A DNA stretch of 64,000 nucleotides from Archilochus colubris (GCA_023079485.1 CM041084.1:18132609-18196608); one strand, 5' to 3'. Shown: positions 36,901-51,013, counted from the first letter of the stretch. Numbers and translations are program-made. Notes: generated by a model not told the origin, from the sequence alone.

Positions 36901-39209
36901 GCTCTCTCCAGGTAGCACTGCCTCCTGCCACTGTTGGAAACAGACTCAGGGCTGGATGGATCATTGGTCTGGTAAAGCAGTTAATATCTTACATCTTTAA
37001 ATATGCTTCTGTACACCTCCCTAAGCCACCTTCTAGTTTCAGTGGACACTGTGAGGTACAGCCTGGCTCAGGATATAAAAACTCACGGAGTCCAATTACT
37101 TCAGTCTCCAAAGCCAGCACTGTCTGCCTCCTTCCCTATCTTCCTAGTAGCTGACCCGCTGGCCGGCTGACCTGCTGGGAATGCCAAATATAAAACCCTT
37201 CCAGGACCACAGGACACTTAGAGAAAGAAACAGACTTTGCAGATGTGCTTTCACACACGTTCACTCTCTCACTTCCTCCTTCTTCACTAGCAGCCCTTGA
37301 GGACTCTGTGCAAAAATTACAAACACTTGAGTGGAAATCCCTGCTTTCACTTCCTCACCTTTCCTTGGATTTCTCAGGGATTTGGAGAGCATTCTGTCAA
37401 GGTCCAGGCTCACGCAGCTTTCTGCTCTTCCTCTTCAGTCTGCTGGTGCAGGTATGTCCAGCGCTGTGCTGCAGACAGACCTGTCCCTTTTAACAGCACG
37501 GTCTGCTGAGGGCCCTTCCTGCCTCTCATGGGCCCATGTTCTTTACAGACCCAGCCTCAGAGCTGGCAACAAGTAGAAGCTGGTGGGTCAGTGTGCCAGC
37601 TCCACTGACATGCTTTTGGTAGCCAAAAATGGCCTGATTCAGTTCCAAAGTTCGGTCTGCCCTCAATCATGACAGGGATATCTTAATCCATGCAGCAGGT
37701 CACTGGCAGAAATACCGTTACTGGAAAGAGAGCTGAGCCCCTGCAGCTGGCAGGGCAGAGGCCCTCATGCAGCTACAATAAGGCTCTGCCTTGCAGCCCT
37801 GACACCACCCAGCACAGAATCATGGGCTGAGGGGAACTGAAATTAAGAAAGCAAAAACATTTAGCAGATTGTGCAGTCTGTCAGCCTTCCATGCTGCATG
37901 GCTTCTGCAGTGACAAAGAAAAGGGTAAATTCTCAGTCTCCCCCAGCTCCTCCTGCTGCCATGTTTGTTAGGGTTGCATTCTGAAGCCATTCCTGCATTA
38001 TGTCCCCTTTTCCCATGTCCAGATGCACAATCTCAGAGGTTCCTGAGCTCACTTTACTGAGAGGGAGGACTGATGAGCCCAGCCCAGAGAGAGACCTCTG
38101 CTACCACTTAGAGGAGCTGTATCCCAGATCCCCCTCCCCCAGCCCCTTCAACACCACCCACACAGCAATCCATCAGCATCACCCATGGAGCATCTGGGGG
38201 CAACATGTAATTGGGAATGATGCTGTCTGCCATTTATAGACAAACTACTGCAAAGAAAATCTGGTGAAAGTTATATCCACCGACAGACATATCTTACAGC
38301 ATGTATCAAACATTAATGGAGAAAAGTAATGGAAAGGTAGAGGAAAGATACACAGAGAAGGAGGAAGGCACTAGTGTAGTTCACACAGCTTTAAAACAAA
38401 GCAGTTGTTAAAATACATGCTCAGAGGGATAATAATTTAGTTGTTTGATAGAACAGTTTATTTGAAGCAATAAATTAATTCTGTAAAATAGGAACATCCT
38501 GTCTTGCTGTGTAAGTAGAGCTGCATTTGCTCTGTGATCCCTTTCCTGAGGTGCGACTCAGCAGAAATTGTGCAGGCACCCACATGCTCCATTGCCTACA
38601 TACAGGACATCATGGGGCCCATGGTATTTTCCTCTCCTCTTAAAGTCTTTCACTGGAAGAGATTTTGAGATTTTCCACACAACTGATATTTTATCACTTA
38701 TCTAAACCTATTATTTCCTATTTTTAATCTTCAGTCTAATTTTTTTAAGGATTTTTAAAAAATTGGTTGTGCTCATCACGACACTGTAAGCATTTAATAT
38801 TCAAGCCTGTGTGTTCACTTTTTAGGCATACATCAGCCTATTGCCACAGCAGATCCAGCTGTTTGTGAGATGCTACAACTCTGGCAAGACTCAGTAAATA
38901 GCCTCGGAAAAAGCAAAATAAAACAAAAGGAGAGTGAACTATGGCAAGCAATGTGTGGATTAGTAATTTAGTAGGGCTGAAGGAGATGTGAAGAATAATT
39001 AGTGAAATAAATAAAAACACAGGACAAATTATTTAAGTGCATCACAACCTAGATTTAAGAAACAGACAGTATCTGAGGTCTGGAAAGGCATTGGAAGAAT
39101 TTCTCTAAAGGAGAGAGTTGCATCTGTTCCACAGATAAAGTCATGTAAGAGTCACATGCATCAATGAATCTGAGTTAAAGCAAATGAATTAATTAAAAGA
39201 AAATAATTT
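36901..39209. other. Non-coding, no gene seen
   Basis: Mixed composition. No coding or repeat call beyond a doubtful reverse CR1 tail near 37809. Confidence 0.5.
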
Positions 39210-39245
39210 AAAAAAAAAAAAAAAGAGAGCGAGAGAGAGAGAGAA
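39210..39245. repeat. A(n)(GA)n composite microsatellite
   Basis: A run of 15 A followed by GA units with one GC interruption. Confidence 0.9.
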
Positions 39246-40440
39246 ACAAGATGAAGAAGATCCAAAAGAAGGTGACTGAAGCAGTATTTCATTCAGCTAG
39301 AGAAAGGGAAGGAAGCCAATGGATCAACTACCTGCTCAGGGCACAAAAATGTGGCAACAGAAGACAGTGAGGACAGTTCTGTGCTTTTGGAGCTGTGGAA
39401 AGTATTCTTCTACTGCAGCATTTTTCAGTTGCATTACAAAGCAAGATCAAATCTCTTTGTTGCTTTGTTCTTTCACTTGGTTTGCTAATCTGCAGCAGTA
39501 GAACTCATGGCTGTTGAACTGGATGGAATTTATATCAGGCTTAGACATTGTGCTTGCTGCCTCTGGTTTCCCTGCAGAACAGCTTCATATTACAGCACCA
39601 CTTGTGTGAAGTTGCCGAGTTTTGTCATCTCACCATTCCACCAGCCCAGAACACATCACGGGAGCTGCACCACCGTCATCTGACTGCCATATGCCCAGGA
39701 ACCTTCCTCCAGTGCACAGTCATCCTCAAATCAAAAGCTTTGCCTGGCTGAGGGTTTGCAGGACCAGCTCCCCAGAGAAGCAGGACAGCCTGTCTGCAGC
39801 ACCAGTGAATTAACATCCCTCTTTTATGTATTCTTCATCTGACTGTCTCCCCAGGATTCCAACACACTAGCACCACATTTCATTCATCTGCAACACATTG
39901 GAATGAACATCCAGCTGAAGTTTTATTAGCTTGCTAGTGAATTTTCCTAAACTACCTTTTAGCTTTGTGGATTTCTTTCCTTCAATAGCTATTGCACACT
40001 GTGACCGTGAGAGGCAATTTTGCTGTGCATCAAAGGATCTCCAGCTCTGGCCCTTTGGACTATGCAAGTTGAGGGTAAGGTAGAGATATAACCCTTCTTT
40101 GGGATTCAAATAATTTTCATTAAGAGTACAGAAAATTATTTGTGCTCTCCAGGGAGCAGGAAAAAAACAGATGACTTTTGTAGTTCTGTGTCCTTCCTTT
40201 AGGTGTGCACTGACACAGCTCTATTTTCACACAGAAGGAATCCATCTGAGGGTACATTTATTATAACTCCAGATGATTTTCAAGAGGATGAAAACTTCAT
40301 TTTTCTCAGGTGGTCAGAGAAAAGTTCCAGTAAGCTGGCATTCTTTTCTCTCTCATCAGTATTGTGCAGAGGAACTCAAATTGTTTATAGAGCAGTTTCA
40401 AAGACATTTTAAAACAAAAACACATAAAATGAAAAAAATG

Positions 40441-40464
40441 AAAAAAAAAAAAAAAGAGAGAGAG
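40441..40464. repeat. A(n)(GA)n composite microsatellite
   Basis: A run of 15 A followed by five GA units. It has the same architecture as the tract 1.2 kb to the left. Confidence 0.9.
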
Positions 40465-43400
40465 GACAGTCCTGGACTTTTTCACCTTTTCAATTAGTTT
40501 TTAATCACTTAGGAACACTCATTTAGGTCAGACTAGTTAAACTGCTATAAAACAGCTGCTAAAGCATTCTTCTACTGTAAATTAAGCAGCAATTTTACCA
40601 AACATTCCCATTGCTACATACTACACTAGCATAAACACAAAATCACGATTTTAAAAAGCTGAGAGGGAAGGGGTAGGCCTGTTATAACGATTCTCATGAG
40701 AATTCAAGTCAATGGCAAAAAAATTTTAATAGATTTTGCTAGTAATAGGCCATGTCTGGTATAAAAAGATAGATACGTATGGGGAAATGGTCCAAACTGC
40801 AGATGGTCCAAACTCCACACCTCAGAGAGAAAGCCAAGGTTGCCGAAGCTGTCAGACAGGACGATATATCCCAGGCACAGCTGTAGCTTCTGAAACAGCA
40901 GCTTCTTAAAATGTTGACATCAAAATGGTTCATTTTCTCCACTTTAACCAAGGGAATTACCACCAGAAAATTAATTAAGGTCAGCTACACATTGATCACA
41001 TTGGGAAACAGTAATAATACTCATCACTCATAGCAACTTTTTACTTCAAAGTACTAATGCATAACACTGCTGGGAGGTCTTGCAGTGGTAAGGTTGGTGC
41101 ACTGCTGCTGAACATGGGTTGAAGACTGTGGGAAGCATCAATAATTCTTCTCATCCCTCTGGATACATGCTGTACCCTGCTTTTTCCAGGGCATGGTGGA
41201 GTCTTAACCAGTGCAATTAACTGACTGATTAATTGACTGGTTTCAGCTCCATCTCTTGGACAGCAATGGCACACAAGCAGCCCAGGTACAAGACCTGCTC
41301 TGCTTGAACTCTGACCAGCCTTCCACAGCCAAATTTCCTTCTCTCTGGTGTTCTCCAAGCCCTTGTAACCCCCACAGATAAAGTTACCTGTGCTCAGGCT
41401 TTGCTTTGGAGTGACTGCAAGCAAAAAAGTTTCATATTGTTGAACTGCTTAATTGCTGGAGTTATTCTCTTTTCCATTCCCATACACTAAAACCATCTGT
41501 AGGAATCATGAGCCACAGCTAGGCTGGCACCAGCAGAACTCCCATTGTGTCACTGACTGATGCAACCACTCTGTCCCAAAGCAGCAGGCAGAGACAAGCA
41601 CCCCATGACCAAAGCAGGGAATGGATAGAGCAGGGAGATACTACTTATGAAAGGAGATAGAAAAATTGAAGAGTCTTTAGATGCTTAATTTCCCAAAGCA
41701 TGAAACAGCTACAAGACCAGTATGTTATTGATTCTTCTCATCTACCTTTCTATACCCTGCCCTGCACAGCTGGAGATTCAATCTAACACACATAGCATAA
41801 GCCATTCCCCAAAAGTTCTAGGAAGATTTCCTTACTATTCTTTCATTTGAAACACTGTTGGGGAACAAAAAAAGAAAGTATTTTTACCCCTTCTGCTTTG
41901 TTTCAAGCAAGGACAAGAGCTGTTCAGAGCACAAAGGAGTACAGGTAAGACAGATCCCCTGCCTGATTCTCACTGGAAAGGAAATCAGATGGGTGCTGCT
42001 GACCTTAATGGCAATTAGTACTATAAAGCTGGCATTAGTGAGCACAGGACCTGCCAATGACCTGCTGTTTTCCAGTCAATAAAGATGCTTTACAGAAGTA
42101 AGTCTTGTGAAAGCAAAGTCAGAAATCATTACCATTACATTTAGGTTGACCATGCTTGCAAGTGTGTGTGTGTCTACAGGAAGGGGTTACATAAACATCA
42201 GAGCAGACTACACATGGGAGCTATTCTTTCCAAATATTATACATTGCTTGATTAATAAAAAATTAACTTCACCCAACTCAGTAAATTCCTTTCCCTCTTT
42301 GTTCATATTCACTCTATTATATCCATAATTTTTTATCCTTTACTGATTTCCATTGTTGGGGCTTCTTTTCTGTGACTTGAAAACCTGAAATGGTGCTATA
42401 TATCTTTGTAGCTCATTGAACTAACCAGAATTTATTTTAATTTAGTAAGGAAATATTTGTCTGGGTGTGGCAAAATAAATGCTGTGTGTAAACCACTACA
42501 AATATACTTTGCACAATGCTATAAACCTGTCTCAGAGCTCTAAAGATACTGCAAGTCAATGAAGCTTCAGTGTCCTCATTAACATCATTCCATCAGATCT
42601 CTATGTTGCATATTATTAATTTTTAACAACAGTCTGTAATATAATTTATAGCATTGTGGGGCAACAAAGGCTGAATCTTGGTAATAATCCAGCCTTGTAA
42701 GTTAATAATGACTTTAACACTGACCTACTATTGAAAGGTGAGCATGTACAGGGGACATCAGACCTAGTTATAAACAGGACAACAGGAATAAAACATATCC
42801 CTAGCCTTGTATCAGGGAAGTCAAAACTTTCCTGGAGAGCAAAGGAATCAGATATTGTGACAAGATTACAAAGAGTTTTGTTGCTGATTTTATACAAAAA
42901 GTAATCAAAAACTTTGTTTTAAAGAAAGATATTAACATGCTTTCTCCCCCTCCTAAAGTTTGATTTTCGCTATAAAAGAAACAAAATGTAGAATAGCTAA
43001 AGTTAATCTGGGTACCCATTCTTCAACTCAGTATGCACTAGTAGAAACAAGCATATTTTATGAAGAAAAAGCAAGCCTTCAAAATCTCTGTGGAAATTTG
43101 TTAAGATGATGACATTAATACAGCCACATTGTTCCTCTGCACTGCTTGCTGATGCATGATAGTGAACACAACTGGTTCCTACCACAGACAGTAGATTTAT
43201 GGTCCTCAGCACTTTGTTGAGCACTCGTAAGCCTTGTGATCAGACCTCTGGGTGAGAGGGAACACAAACAACTAAGATATTTATTTAACCCAAGTAAGTG
43301 TAACTTGTTGTGAAAGGCAGCACAGCACCATTCCCCAGTTAAAAAGGCATTCTTGGAATCAAAATATGCTTTAGTAGTGCTTATAAGGATTTTCTTATTC

Positions 43401-46400
43401 AATCTTTTGTGCAGTATCTAGAAATACAGTACAGCAGTAATAACGTAATTAGTATTTTCACCAGCTAAATTATAGAGCTGACTGCAGAACACAGCGTAGT
43501 AGCATCAATATTAACAGTTAAGTATTATACAAAAATGACATCAATAGTTTTAGTAGTCACTAGAGACATTGTAATTTTGTCTTGCTGCAAGATCCCTTCA
43601 AATTGTGTCAGATGAGGAAACTCACAAAATCCACTGGCTTTTAGTTCAATTCAAATTGTAAAAATCAGCATCTCAAAGATTTCTTAGGTAAATTTTTGCA
43701 GGTTCTTGAACAATATTCCTATCTGAATACACTATTAGCTATAAAGAACTTAAGTTCTGCTGCATTGACCTCTCATATGAATTTAACTTTCCCAGCATTT
43801 ATGCAAGTTAACAAAGGAGTATCACAGATACATCACAGATGGAGATGATGATACACAGGGATTTATAATAATTACCCAAGACCATAAAAGCAATCCTACA
43901 TCACCACAAGCACAACCACTGACTTTTCAGTGTAGTGCTATACCGTATTTCCTTTCTGCCCTGGTCAGAGAGTGAGATCTAAAACTAACAACCAACACTC
44001 TAGACACCATGCAGCCATTCAGCAAGGTACTGAGGCAGGCACACTTGCACAGATTCCTCACCTGAAGGGACAGGAGTCAGTCCAGAAATCAGAGAACTCC
44101 AGCTCACACCAGAAGCTGAAGGCTGTCACACAGCATCCTCCATGCCTAAAACTTTGTTTTGGCCCAACTAATTTACAACCCCCTATACCAAAACAAGAAC
44201 ACTGAGGATCTACCCACACTCCATACACTTCCCAACTACAGTAACTTTATGCTTTCCTTCACAAAATGAGATTCATTTATTACTTCAGCAGTTCCATTCA
44301 GTTCCTTCAACATTTTATTCATTTGTTTGTTAGGTGCAGATCTCCAGCACACTGATCACTTCAGATGAGACAAAGCAATCCCTTGGTAAATCCCTCTGGA
44401 AATGCAGAACATATTATATGTACAGGAGTTGAACTCCTTGAATTTCCCCTTTTCAGATCCTCTTGGTTTCCAGTCATTCAGATAAAGAATAGAGCTTTTG
44501 TAGGCCAGTTAATCCATCCACTGAATGAAATATGGTAAAGTTTTACACATCCACATGTTCTTTGAAGGCCCTGGTTTACATCTGTAGATGTAATAATAGC
44601 TGTAGTAATGTAGACAAAAATCATGACTCTGACCCCCAGAGAAGATCTTTAAAGACTTGGGTTGAAAAGTCCCAGTGCTGCAGTCAAAGGAACTGGCAAA
44701 ATGATTTAAGGGTTGTCTCCACTTACATTTATTTCTGCCAAAGCACTGGCTTAATTTTCTTTGTGTGTCTTAATAAGCAAGCTCTGTGAGGACTCTTGCT
44801 TGAAATGTTTGTAAGCTCAGAAGCAGTCACTGTTGAGTGGTAAGCTGAGACAAACATCCAAATGTGGTGTCAGGCTCAAACTGCTGCAAACTGAGCCTGT
44901 TCTTCATCTTCTCTAGTATCATAGTCACAAACTAGCATGAAAACAGCATTTACACAATTAATTAAAATGCAAATCTACATTTTATTCTATGAAATTAAGA
45001 CAAATTATACATACTTGAAGCCTGCCAGAGTAGCAATTACTAACATTAATACACTTTTAGATGATGACTTCAGCCAAATGAGAGGATGACATAGAAACAC
45101 TGTACATCAGAGCTTGTGAAACACTACAGGAAAGCAGGTGATGTAAAGCCTAAAATACAAATTAGAGATTTTTCTGCTGTAAAGGGCTAAATCTGCCTTG
45201 TGCAGATGTGTACCCACAGGGAAGCCTCCAACCACAAGGTGTACACAGAGTTCAGGGAAGCAGCCTGCCAGCTGAGGAGCACTGAAGGGGTCACCAAGTG
45301 TATGGGTAGGATTTTGCACTGCCACAGTCTAACGGGATGTGGCATCATCCAGGAGAATCCTGTACCACAAGGCCAGCCAACCAACCACTGGCCTAAGACA
45401 GAACTGCCTAGCTGGTGGAAGGATGTATTTATGCTAGGTCTGATTTAGATTGTGCTCTGCACAATCAGATAGCTTTGAAGGTTTGCCTTGTGCAATCATT
45501 TCCTTTGTCAGGAACCAGAAAAAGACTGTGAAAAGACTGTGAACAAATTGTTTAGGCATTGAAATTTAACCCTGTGGAATCCTTACAGTGTAGCACAGTG
45601 TGACACAGCAGGAGCACATTTGTCAGAGGACTGAAGCCTCTTTGCTCTCTCTGCACAAAACATATACATTAGCATTGTGTGCTGTGGGTGTGCTCCTGAG
45701 CACATGATGCAGCTATGGGTATGCAGCTCCATGCCTACCCTGCCTCCCATCTGCACTGCAACTGCATGCAGCCTGCTGCAACATTTCTGTTCTGTTACAG
45801 AAAATAAAGGCTTCAAGACTGCCTGGAAGCCCTTCTGTTATGTTTTCTTTTAGTGATTGTACAAGATTCGATTTTTAAATAATCGTAACGCGTGTGAGAA
45901 AATAATTGAGTATTACAACAACCTTTTTAACAGGCCTAATGTTTTCCACTAGTGTCCTAGCATTAATAAACACCAAAAATGAAAAGGCATTTGGTAGAAG
46001 CTAGTCTGTTCCAAGACTTTTCACTCTGATGTGGGCTAAGGAAAGAACCCAGCTGGTGTGGTTTCTATAACAGCATTCATGACACCAACAGTTTCCATCT
46101 CCGTAAAGCTCCATAAAGCAAGGTACCGTGCACTCCCTGCTCTTCCTGAAGAGTGGAGTCTTGGAGTAACAAGTATCTCACAGCAGGAGCCCTCAGCAGA
46201 ATTAAACCTTATCACAAGATAGCCCGTCAATGTTTTTGTGAAATGTTGAAAAATATGCTGACAAGAATAAAAGAAAATAGTCATTTGGAATTTGGCAGAG
46301 AAAAGCCACTCTAAATCATTTCCAACTGCAATAAGACTTTACTCCAGTTTTATGAGTAATAGAAGAGACTATCCCTGTTTTATAAACTCATTCAGTTAAT

Positions 46401-47271
46401 ATGTTTAAGAAAGTAGACAAGTTTCTCTCCTGCAGGGGTTTTCAAATATTGTCTTTCCTTGTGGCTGCTAGTATTTCAATATCCCATTCCAGAAACACTG
46501 TTTATTACTCCTTGGGAAAAAAAACAAAAAACAAAAAACAAAAAAAACCCACCACCACAAACCAAAAAAAAAATGCTGCATCCAAGGAAAGGAAAAATGG
46601 CTAGAAGAACAAAAAATGGTGAACAACAGTTATGAGTTAGTGAATAATAAAGGGTTGTATGCTGCTCCGTGATGCTACAGTACACCATAGGAATAAGCAG
46701 AATGTAAAAGTCTCTTCAATCTACATAAGAAGGCAAAAATATTTCCAAGATGTTCAACAGACAGGCAAGACCTCATACCTCAAATAACCTCAACACTGAT
46801 GTGATCTGCAACTTTAAGACTAAGTTCCAAGTGTGTTTCAATTAATTTCTGCAGCAATTTCATCTCTTCAAGAAAAATACAAAGATCAGCCTTAGTCCCC
46901 CCATCACTCAAATTAATGAGACTCAAGTATCCTCAGGTTTCCTCTGAACACGCTCAGAACTTTGCTAACAGCATTCCTGCAGCCAAGCAATTCTTCTCTC
47001 TTCTGAGACACACAGATTTGCTGCTGACCCAAATAGAGCCAGAGATCCCAGAGTCTTTCCCTTTGTGGCCATGGAAGTACCAAGTTCTTTCCAAGAAGGA
47101 AAATAATGCATACACCAAGCAATGTAGTGCTCCTAACCCCCACAGTGAATCCTGCCCTGATTATGAGGACTTTTCTAGATGATATATTATCCACCATGCC
47201 ACCACAAGACCACCACACTGCCACATGATGCAGCATTCAGCCCTTCTATCATCATCATATGAGCTTATTTC
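40465..47271. other. Non-coding, no gene seen
   Basis: AT-rich interval downstream of SPAG6. An A-rich simple stretch lies at 46517-46573. No exon of the expected neighbour PIP4K2A was recognised. Confidence 0.5.
46517..46573. repeat. A-rich simple sequence
   Basis: CAAAAAA-type units followed by CCACCACCACAAACC and A9. Low complexity. Confidence 0.85.
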
Positions 47272-47810
47272 TTTATTTAGCAGTTGCTAACATGTTTGCA
47301 GATGCAAAATCACATCACTTTCTGAAAGGTAGCAGTAGGAGATATTTTGATGCAGAATGGATTCCATTATTAGAAAAAGCACAGGGGTCAGGTTTTTCCC
47401 TCTCATCAAGCTTGGGAAGTTCTAAACAATATGCAAAGGCAAAAGGGGAAAATGGTTACAGTACTGAGAAGGCTACAATTTGAATGAGATTATAACAAAC
47501 CTTTCTTCTGGAAGGAAAAGGAAATGACTGATTCTAAAAAAGCTTCTGTGACAAATCATCACCCCTGCATCAAATTCTATTCATATATGTTGCAATATCT
47601 GGTAGTAATACTAGATAAATCAAAAGGAACAAAAACTTAGCAATAAACAAGTTTATAAAGAACAAAATATAGCTCACTGGATTGCCGAGCTCTTTCAGTA
47701 GTTCAAACAGTAGAAGGAGATTTCAGAATCAAACGAGTTTCAACAGCTGTATTTGTATTACAGTCATAGAGGAATAAATGTGAAATACAGCTCTAATAAA
47801 AAAATGAAGT
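47272..47810 (-). other. SPAG6: Probable SPAG6 3' UTR
   Basis: Downstream of the stop on the minus strand the first canonical AATAAA is at 47277-47272, about 535 nt away. A weaker variant (TATAAA) sits at 47657-47652. The true cleavage site cannot be fixed from sequence alone, so the extent is an inference. Confidence 0.4.
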
Positions 47811-47877
47811 TTATAAAACTGGTTGGTAATTTTCCACCCTTTCCAGAAGTATCTCAGAATATCCAGGGGAATAATAC
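47811..47877 (-). CDS. SPAG6: SPAG6 last coding exon and stop codon
   Basis: Acceptor TTTCTCTTTCAG, with a good pyrimidine tract, ends at 47878. The first base completes the split Arg codon, then YYSPGYSEILLERVENYQPV, Leu and TAA (47813-47811). This is the conserved SPAG6 C-terminus (RYYSPGYSDTLLQRVDSYQP in mammals). The terminal two residues differ from mammals, a normal degree of drift. The reading frame is short, 22 codons, and was identified from splice logic and homology. Confidence 0.93.
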
Positions 47878-50083
47878 CTGAAAGAGAAATATTTTGTTTG
47901 TGCATTAGACTACAAGACATATTCTGTGCTCAGTAATGAATCACAATTTGTTTCCCTATTGATTGGGAAACAAATCCTAGCATTAAACACTGATCAATAA
48001 ATTATACAGTTATTCCCCTGCAATGTTTTAAGAGCCTGCTTTTCAACTTATGTTACCATTTATACTTGGAAGTCAGGTTTTCAAAAACATGTTTAGCTTC
48101 TCTTAGGTCATGCAGGTAACTGATGAGTTTCTAGATAGCCTCAGCAGCTACAAGCACTGTCTTTACTGTGCACTGTAGATGTTAACTTCTTTTGCAGCTC
48201 TGGCCTTTAATTAAAAAGCAGGAGTTTACACAGAACCATAGGCTGCCAGACAACAATAGTCTACTGCTATTCGTCAGACACAAGCCCACACCACAGAGCT
48301 AATGTGAAGTCTGCGTCAATGCAAGAGACATTGATTCTGGAACACACAAAAAAAATTATCACAATGACCTTCTGTCTCTAATGCCAACTCAAGGACAGAG
48401 ATTATCCAAAAGGTTTTCATTAGATTAGGACTCTGTGGTGCCATTATTGTCCTACAGTCATTCGTTGGGTTTCCACAATGGAACAACTACATGCTTCCAA
48501 TATGCAAGCATCACCAAAGCTGCATTTAGCCCTTATTTTTTAGGTTAAGAGTATCTGAAATGTATTACTGTGTTATTCTAAAAAAATACATCTAGGCACA
48601 TTTCTGGTTTTGCAGGCATGTATATTGTCATCTCTGAGACTTAGAAACTTTAAAGAAAGAGGAACATACTTCCATGTAATACATGCCTAAAATGTATTCA
48701 AGTAGAAACCCCCAATGTTTTCACACTGAAGAAAGATCCATTTACCTTGTTGACTTTAATTTTCTGGATGACTTCTGCATAATGTAACCTTTTTAAAAAC
48801 TCATAGTAGTTCTCTGATTGTAAAGCAAACTTTTCAATGCATTATTATATTCAGTCTGCAAAGAGCCTAAAATAACAGGTCTCCAGGACAGATCCAGAGC
48901 TGTAGTCTATTATAGCAGCTGTGCCTCAGGCAGCACAACCAGCATCAGGCAGTAGGACAAAGAGTAAAACAGGAGATGCTCAAAGGGGCCCTTTTCTTTA
49001 TTACAACCCAGCCTACATGAGTAACCTTGTTTCATTTACAGGGAAAAAAACAAGCCGTAACAAAAAAACATTAATTATATCCAGAAAAGAACAGGCAAAT
49101 GTTCTTTTTCCCTCTGAAGTATTACATTAAGGATGAAGTTTCTATATGATTTTGCTTTTACCCATTTGACAGCCACTGGCTTTCCCTTGTGGAGACAAGC
49201 AGGGCTTCATTTTGCATAACTTAGTTTGTAGCTACCCTTAGCTGAAGAACTTTGTTGCTATAATTAAAATTGATGATGCAGATTTTCAGAGCCTGTAGAG
49301 GGAGTGCACGAGTATAGCATCCTTTTGATGTGTTGATGGAGTGAAGGGCTGGTAAATGGATATCTAGAATTTAGGAGGGCATTTCTCTCATTATTACAAT
49401 TTAGAATGGTGACATTTTGACTGTAAGCTATTTAATAGTGTTTCTGTATTCATTAAGGGCAAAGTTCAACTTGGTGCAGACAGCTGGTGTATGGTCCTTT
49501 TATATAACACTTAAGCCTCATGATGAGGCTGGGGGAGGAAGGGCAGCTGTGGGCAGAGCAACTGTGCAGGAGAGTCACTGGACCCTCTTTACATCAGAGG
49601 AAGTTTCAAAGGCACCTCTGAACACACCAGTTCAGACAAGCTCTTAGAGAAGTCAAGGATGCAATCAAAGATTCACCAATATTTGTATTTTGGAGTCTGA
49701 GTAATTCATAAATTAGTTACTACTTAAAGTAAACTTCCCACAGACATCCATTAATATGGGAGCAGTTACACTGAAGCCTCAGAGTCTGTCTGGGTAGTGA
49801 AGCCCTGACTTTTCTTCCCAGTTTCCTGCAGGAACCTGATTACCTGGGCTTCACTTACAGACAAAGGAATTTTATTCTAGAAACAATCAGAAAAGAGAAA
49901 GTGTTCAAAAGTACATGTTTAACAGTTGTGTTACCATTCGGGGGAACTAGCCAAATAGTTTGCTATTAAAAACTGAATTAATGTAGAAGTTAAATTAATA
50001 TTTTAAGACTTAGCTGTGTGTTGTTCCTGTAAAAAACCTAACAGTATTACAAGGATGAATTTCTTAAATTTAATTTTCCTTAC
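47878..50083 (-). other. SPAG6 last intron
   Basis: 2.2 kb, GT-AG, phase 2. Contains only the inverted repeat at 47946-47975 as recognisable structure. Confidence 0.85.
47946..47975. repeat. Perfect 11-bp inverted repeat in last SPAG6 intron
   Basis: ATTTGTTTCCC (47946-47956) and GGGAAACAAAT (47965-47975) with an 8-nt spacer TATTGATT. It lies 69-98 nt upstream of the last exon in transcript direction. Confidence 0.85.
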
Positions 50084-50229
50084 CTTACTATTTCCTCTGG
50101 ATAGCAACTGTTAATAATGTTGATATATTCTTGAAGAACTGACCCAGGTTCTGCTTTTATTTCTTGAACCTTTTTAAGTCCACCAGTTGTTACAAAGAGA
50201 CGACGTGCTTGACTGTCATGTGGTAACAC
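50084..50229 (-). CDS. SPAG6: SPAG6 penultimate coding exon
   Basis: Acceptor TATATGTAG ends at 50230. The exon starts VLPHDSQARRLFVTTGGLKK, continues VQEIKAEPGSVLQEYINIIN and ends SCYPEEIV plus two bases (AG) of a split Arg codon. Donor is GTAAG|GTAAGG at 50084/50083. A second possible donor lies four bases earlier (ATA|GTAAGG), but only the first rebuilds the family sequence EEIVRYYSPGYS with the next exon. Length 146 bp, 48 codons plus 2 nt. Confidence 0.94.
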
Positions 50230-50944
50230 CTACATATAGAAAAGTACATTAAAAAAAAAACAAACCCAATGTATTCTTTTAAAGGAATCTCTAAGGTTCT
50301 AGGTTTTAAAATTGCCTGTTTCTAATTCAGAGGACAAATAAAATTGGAACTTCAGAGGTAAAACATCAGTAATGACTACTGCATTTTAACACCCAGTTGT
50401 ACAGCAATAGATCATAAACCAGCCCTTTATGGCTAGAACTTGTGCTTGAACATATAACATATATAAAAATAATGAATTTAATATTTATCTTTACATAAAC
50501 AGTATTTCGTGAATTATTCCTATGGAGACTACAAGGTTGTGGAGGCAAAATAGATAATAAAACCAGAACACTAACATGGAATAACAACAGCATCTGTTCA
50601 CTTATACCAAGTTATTCAGGTCTTTTACATCAATTCCCATAGTTTAATTTTAGAGCGAAATTTTATACCATTATAACAATCCAGTTTAAATTAGTGCATG
50701 GAAACAATATTGAGAATTGTTGCAAGTGAATAATGCAGCCTTGAAGCATTACATGCTACTATTAAATTCCGAGATATTAAAATCTTACAACACACTGTGT
50801 AGCCATGGAAGCCTTTTACAAACACACATACACACACACAAAGCAAAAATGTGAAGTTTCTGCAGCCAAAGGGGATGGGAGGCAGAAATGATCAGACAAT
50901 ACATTCTGCACTCCCTGAGTGATGCCAATATGCAGCTCTGTCCA

Positions 50945-51013
50945 GAGGATGGAAGGGAGACAGAGGGGGAGGGAGGAGGGGAGGGAGGGAAAGACAGAGG
51001 GAGGGAGGTGGGG
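50945..51013 (+). repeat. G-rich purine tract
   Basis: Near-continuous purines with many GGG/GGGG runs (GGGAGG units) in about 70 bp, with scattered pyrimidines. It is capable of G-quadruplex or triplex structure on the plus strand, the template strand for SPAG6. Confidence 0.85.

Noticed and set aside
37809..37845. Possible reverse CR1 tail ('cacagaatcatgggctga')
   Set aside because: Only a short stretch resembles the CR1 end; too weak to call.
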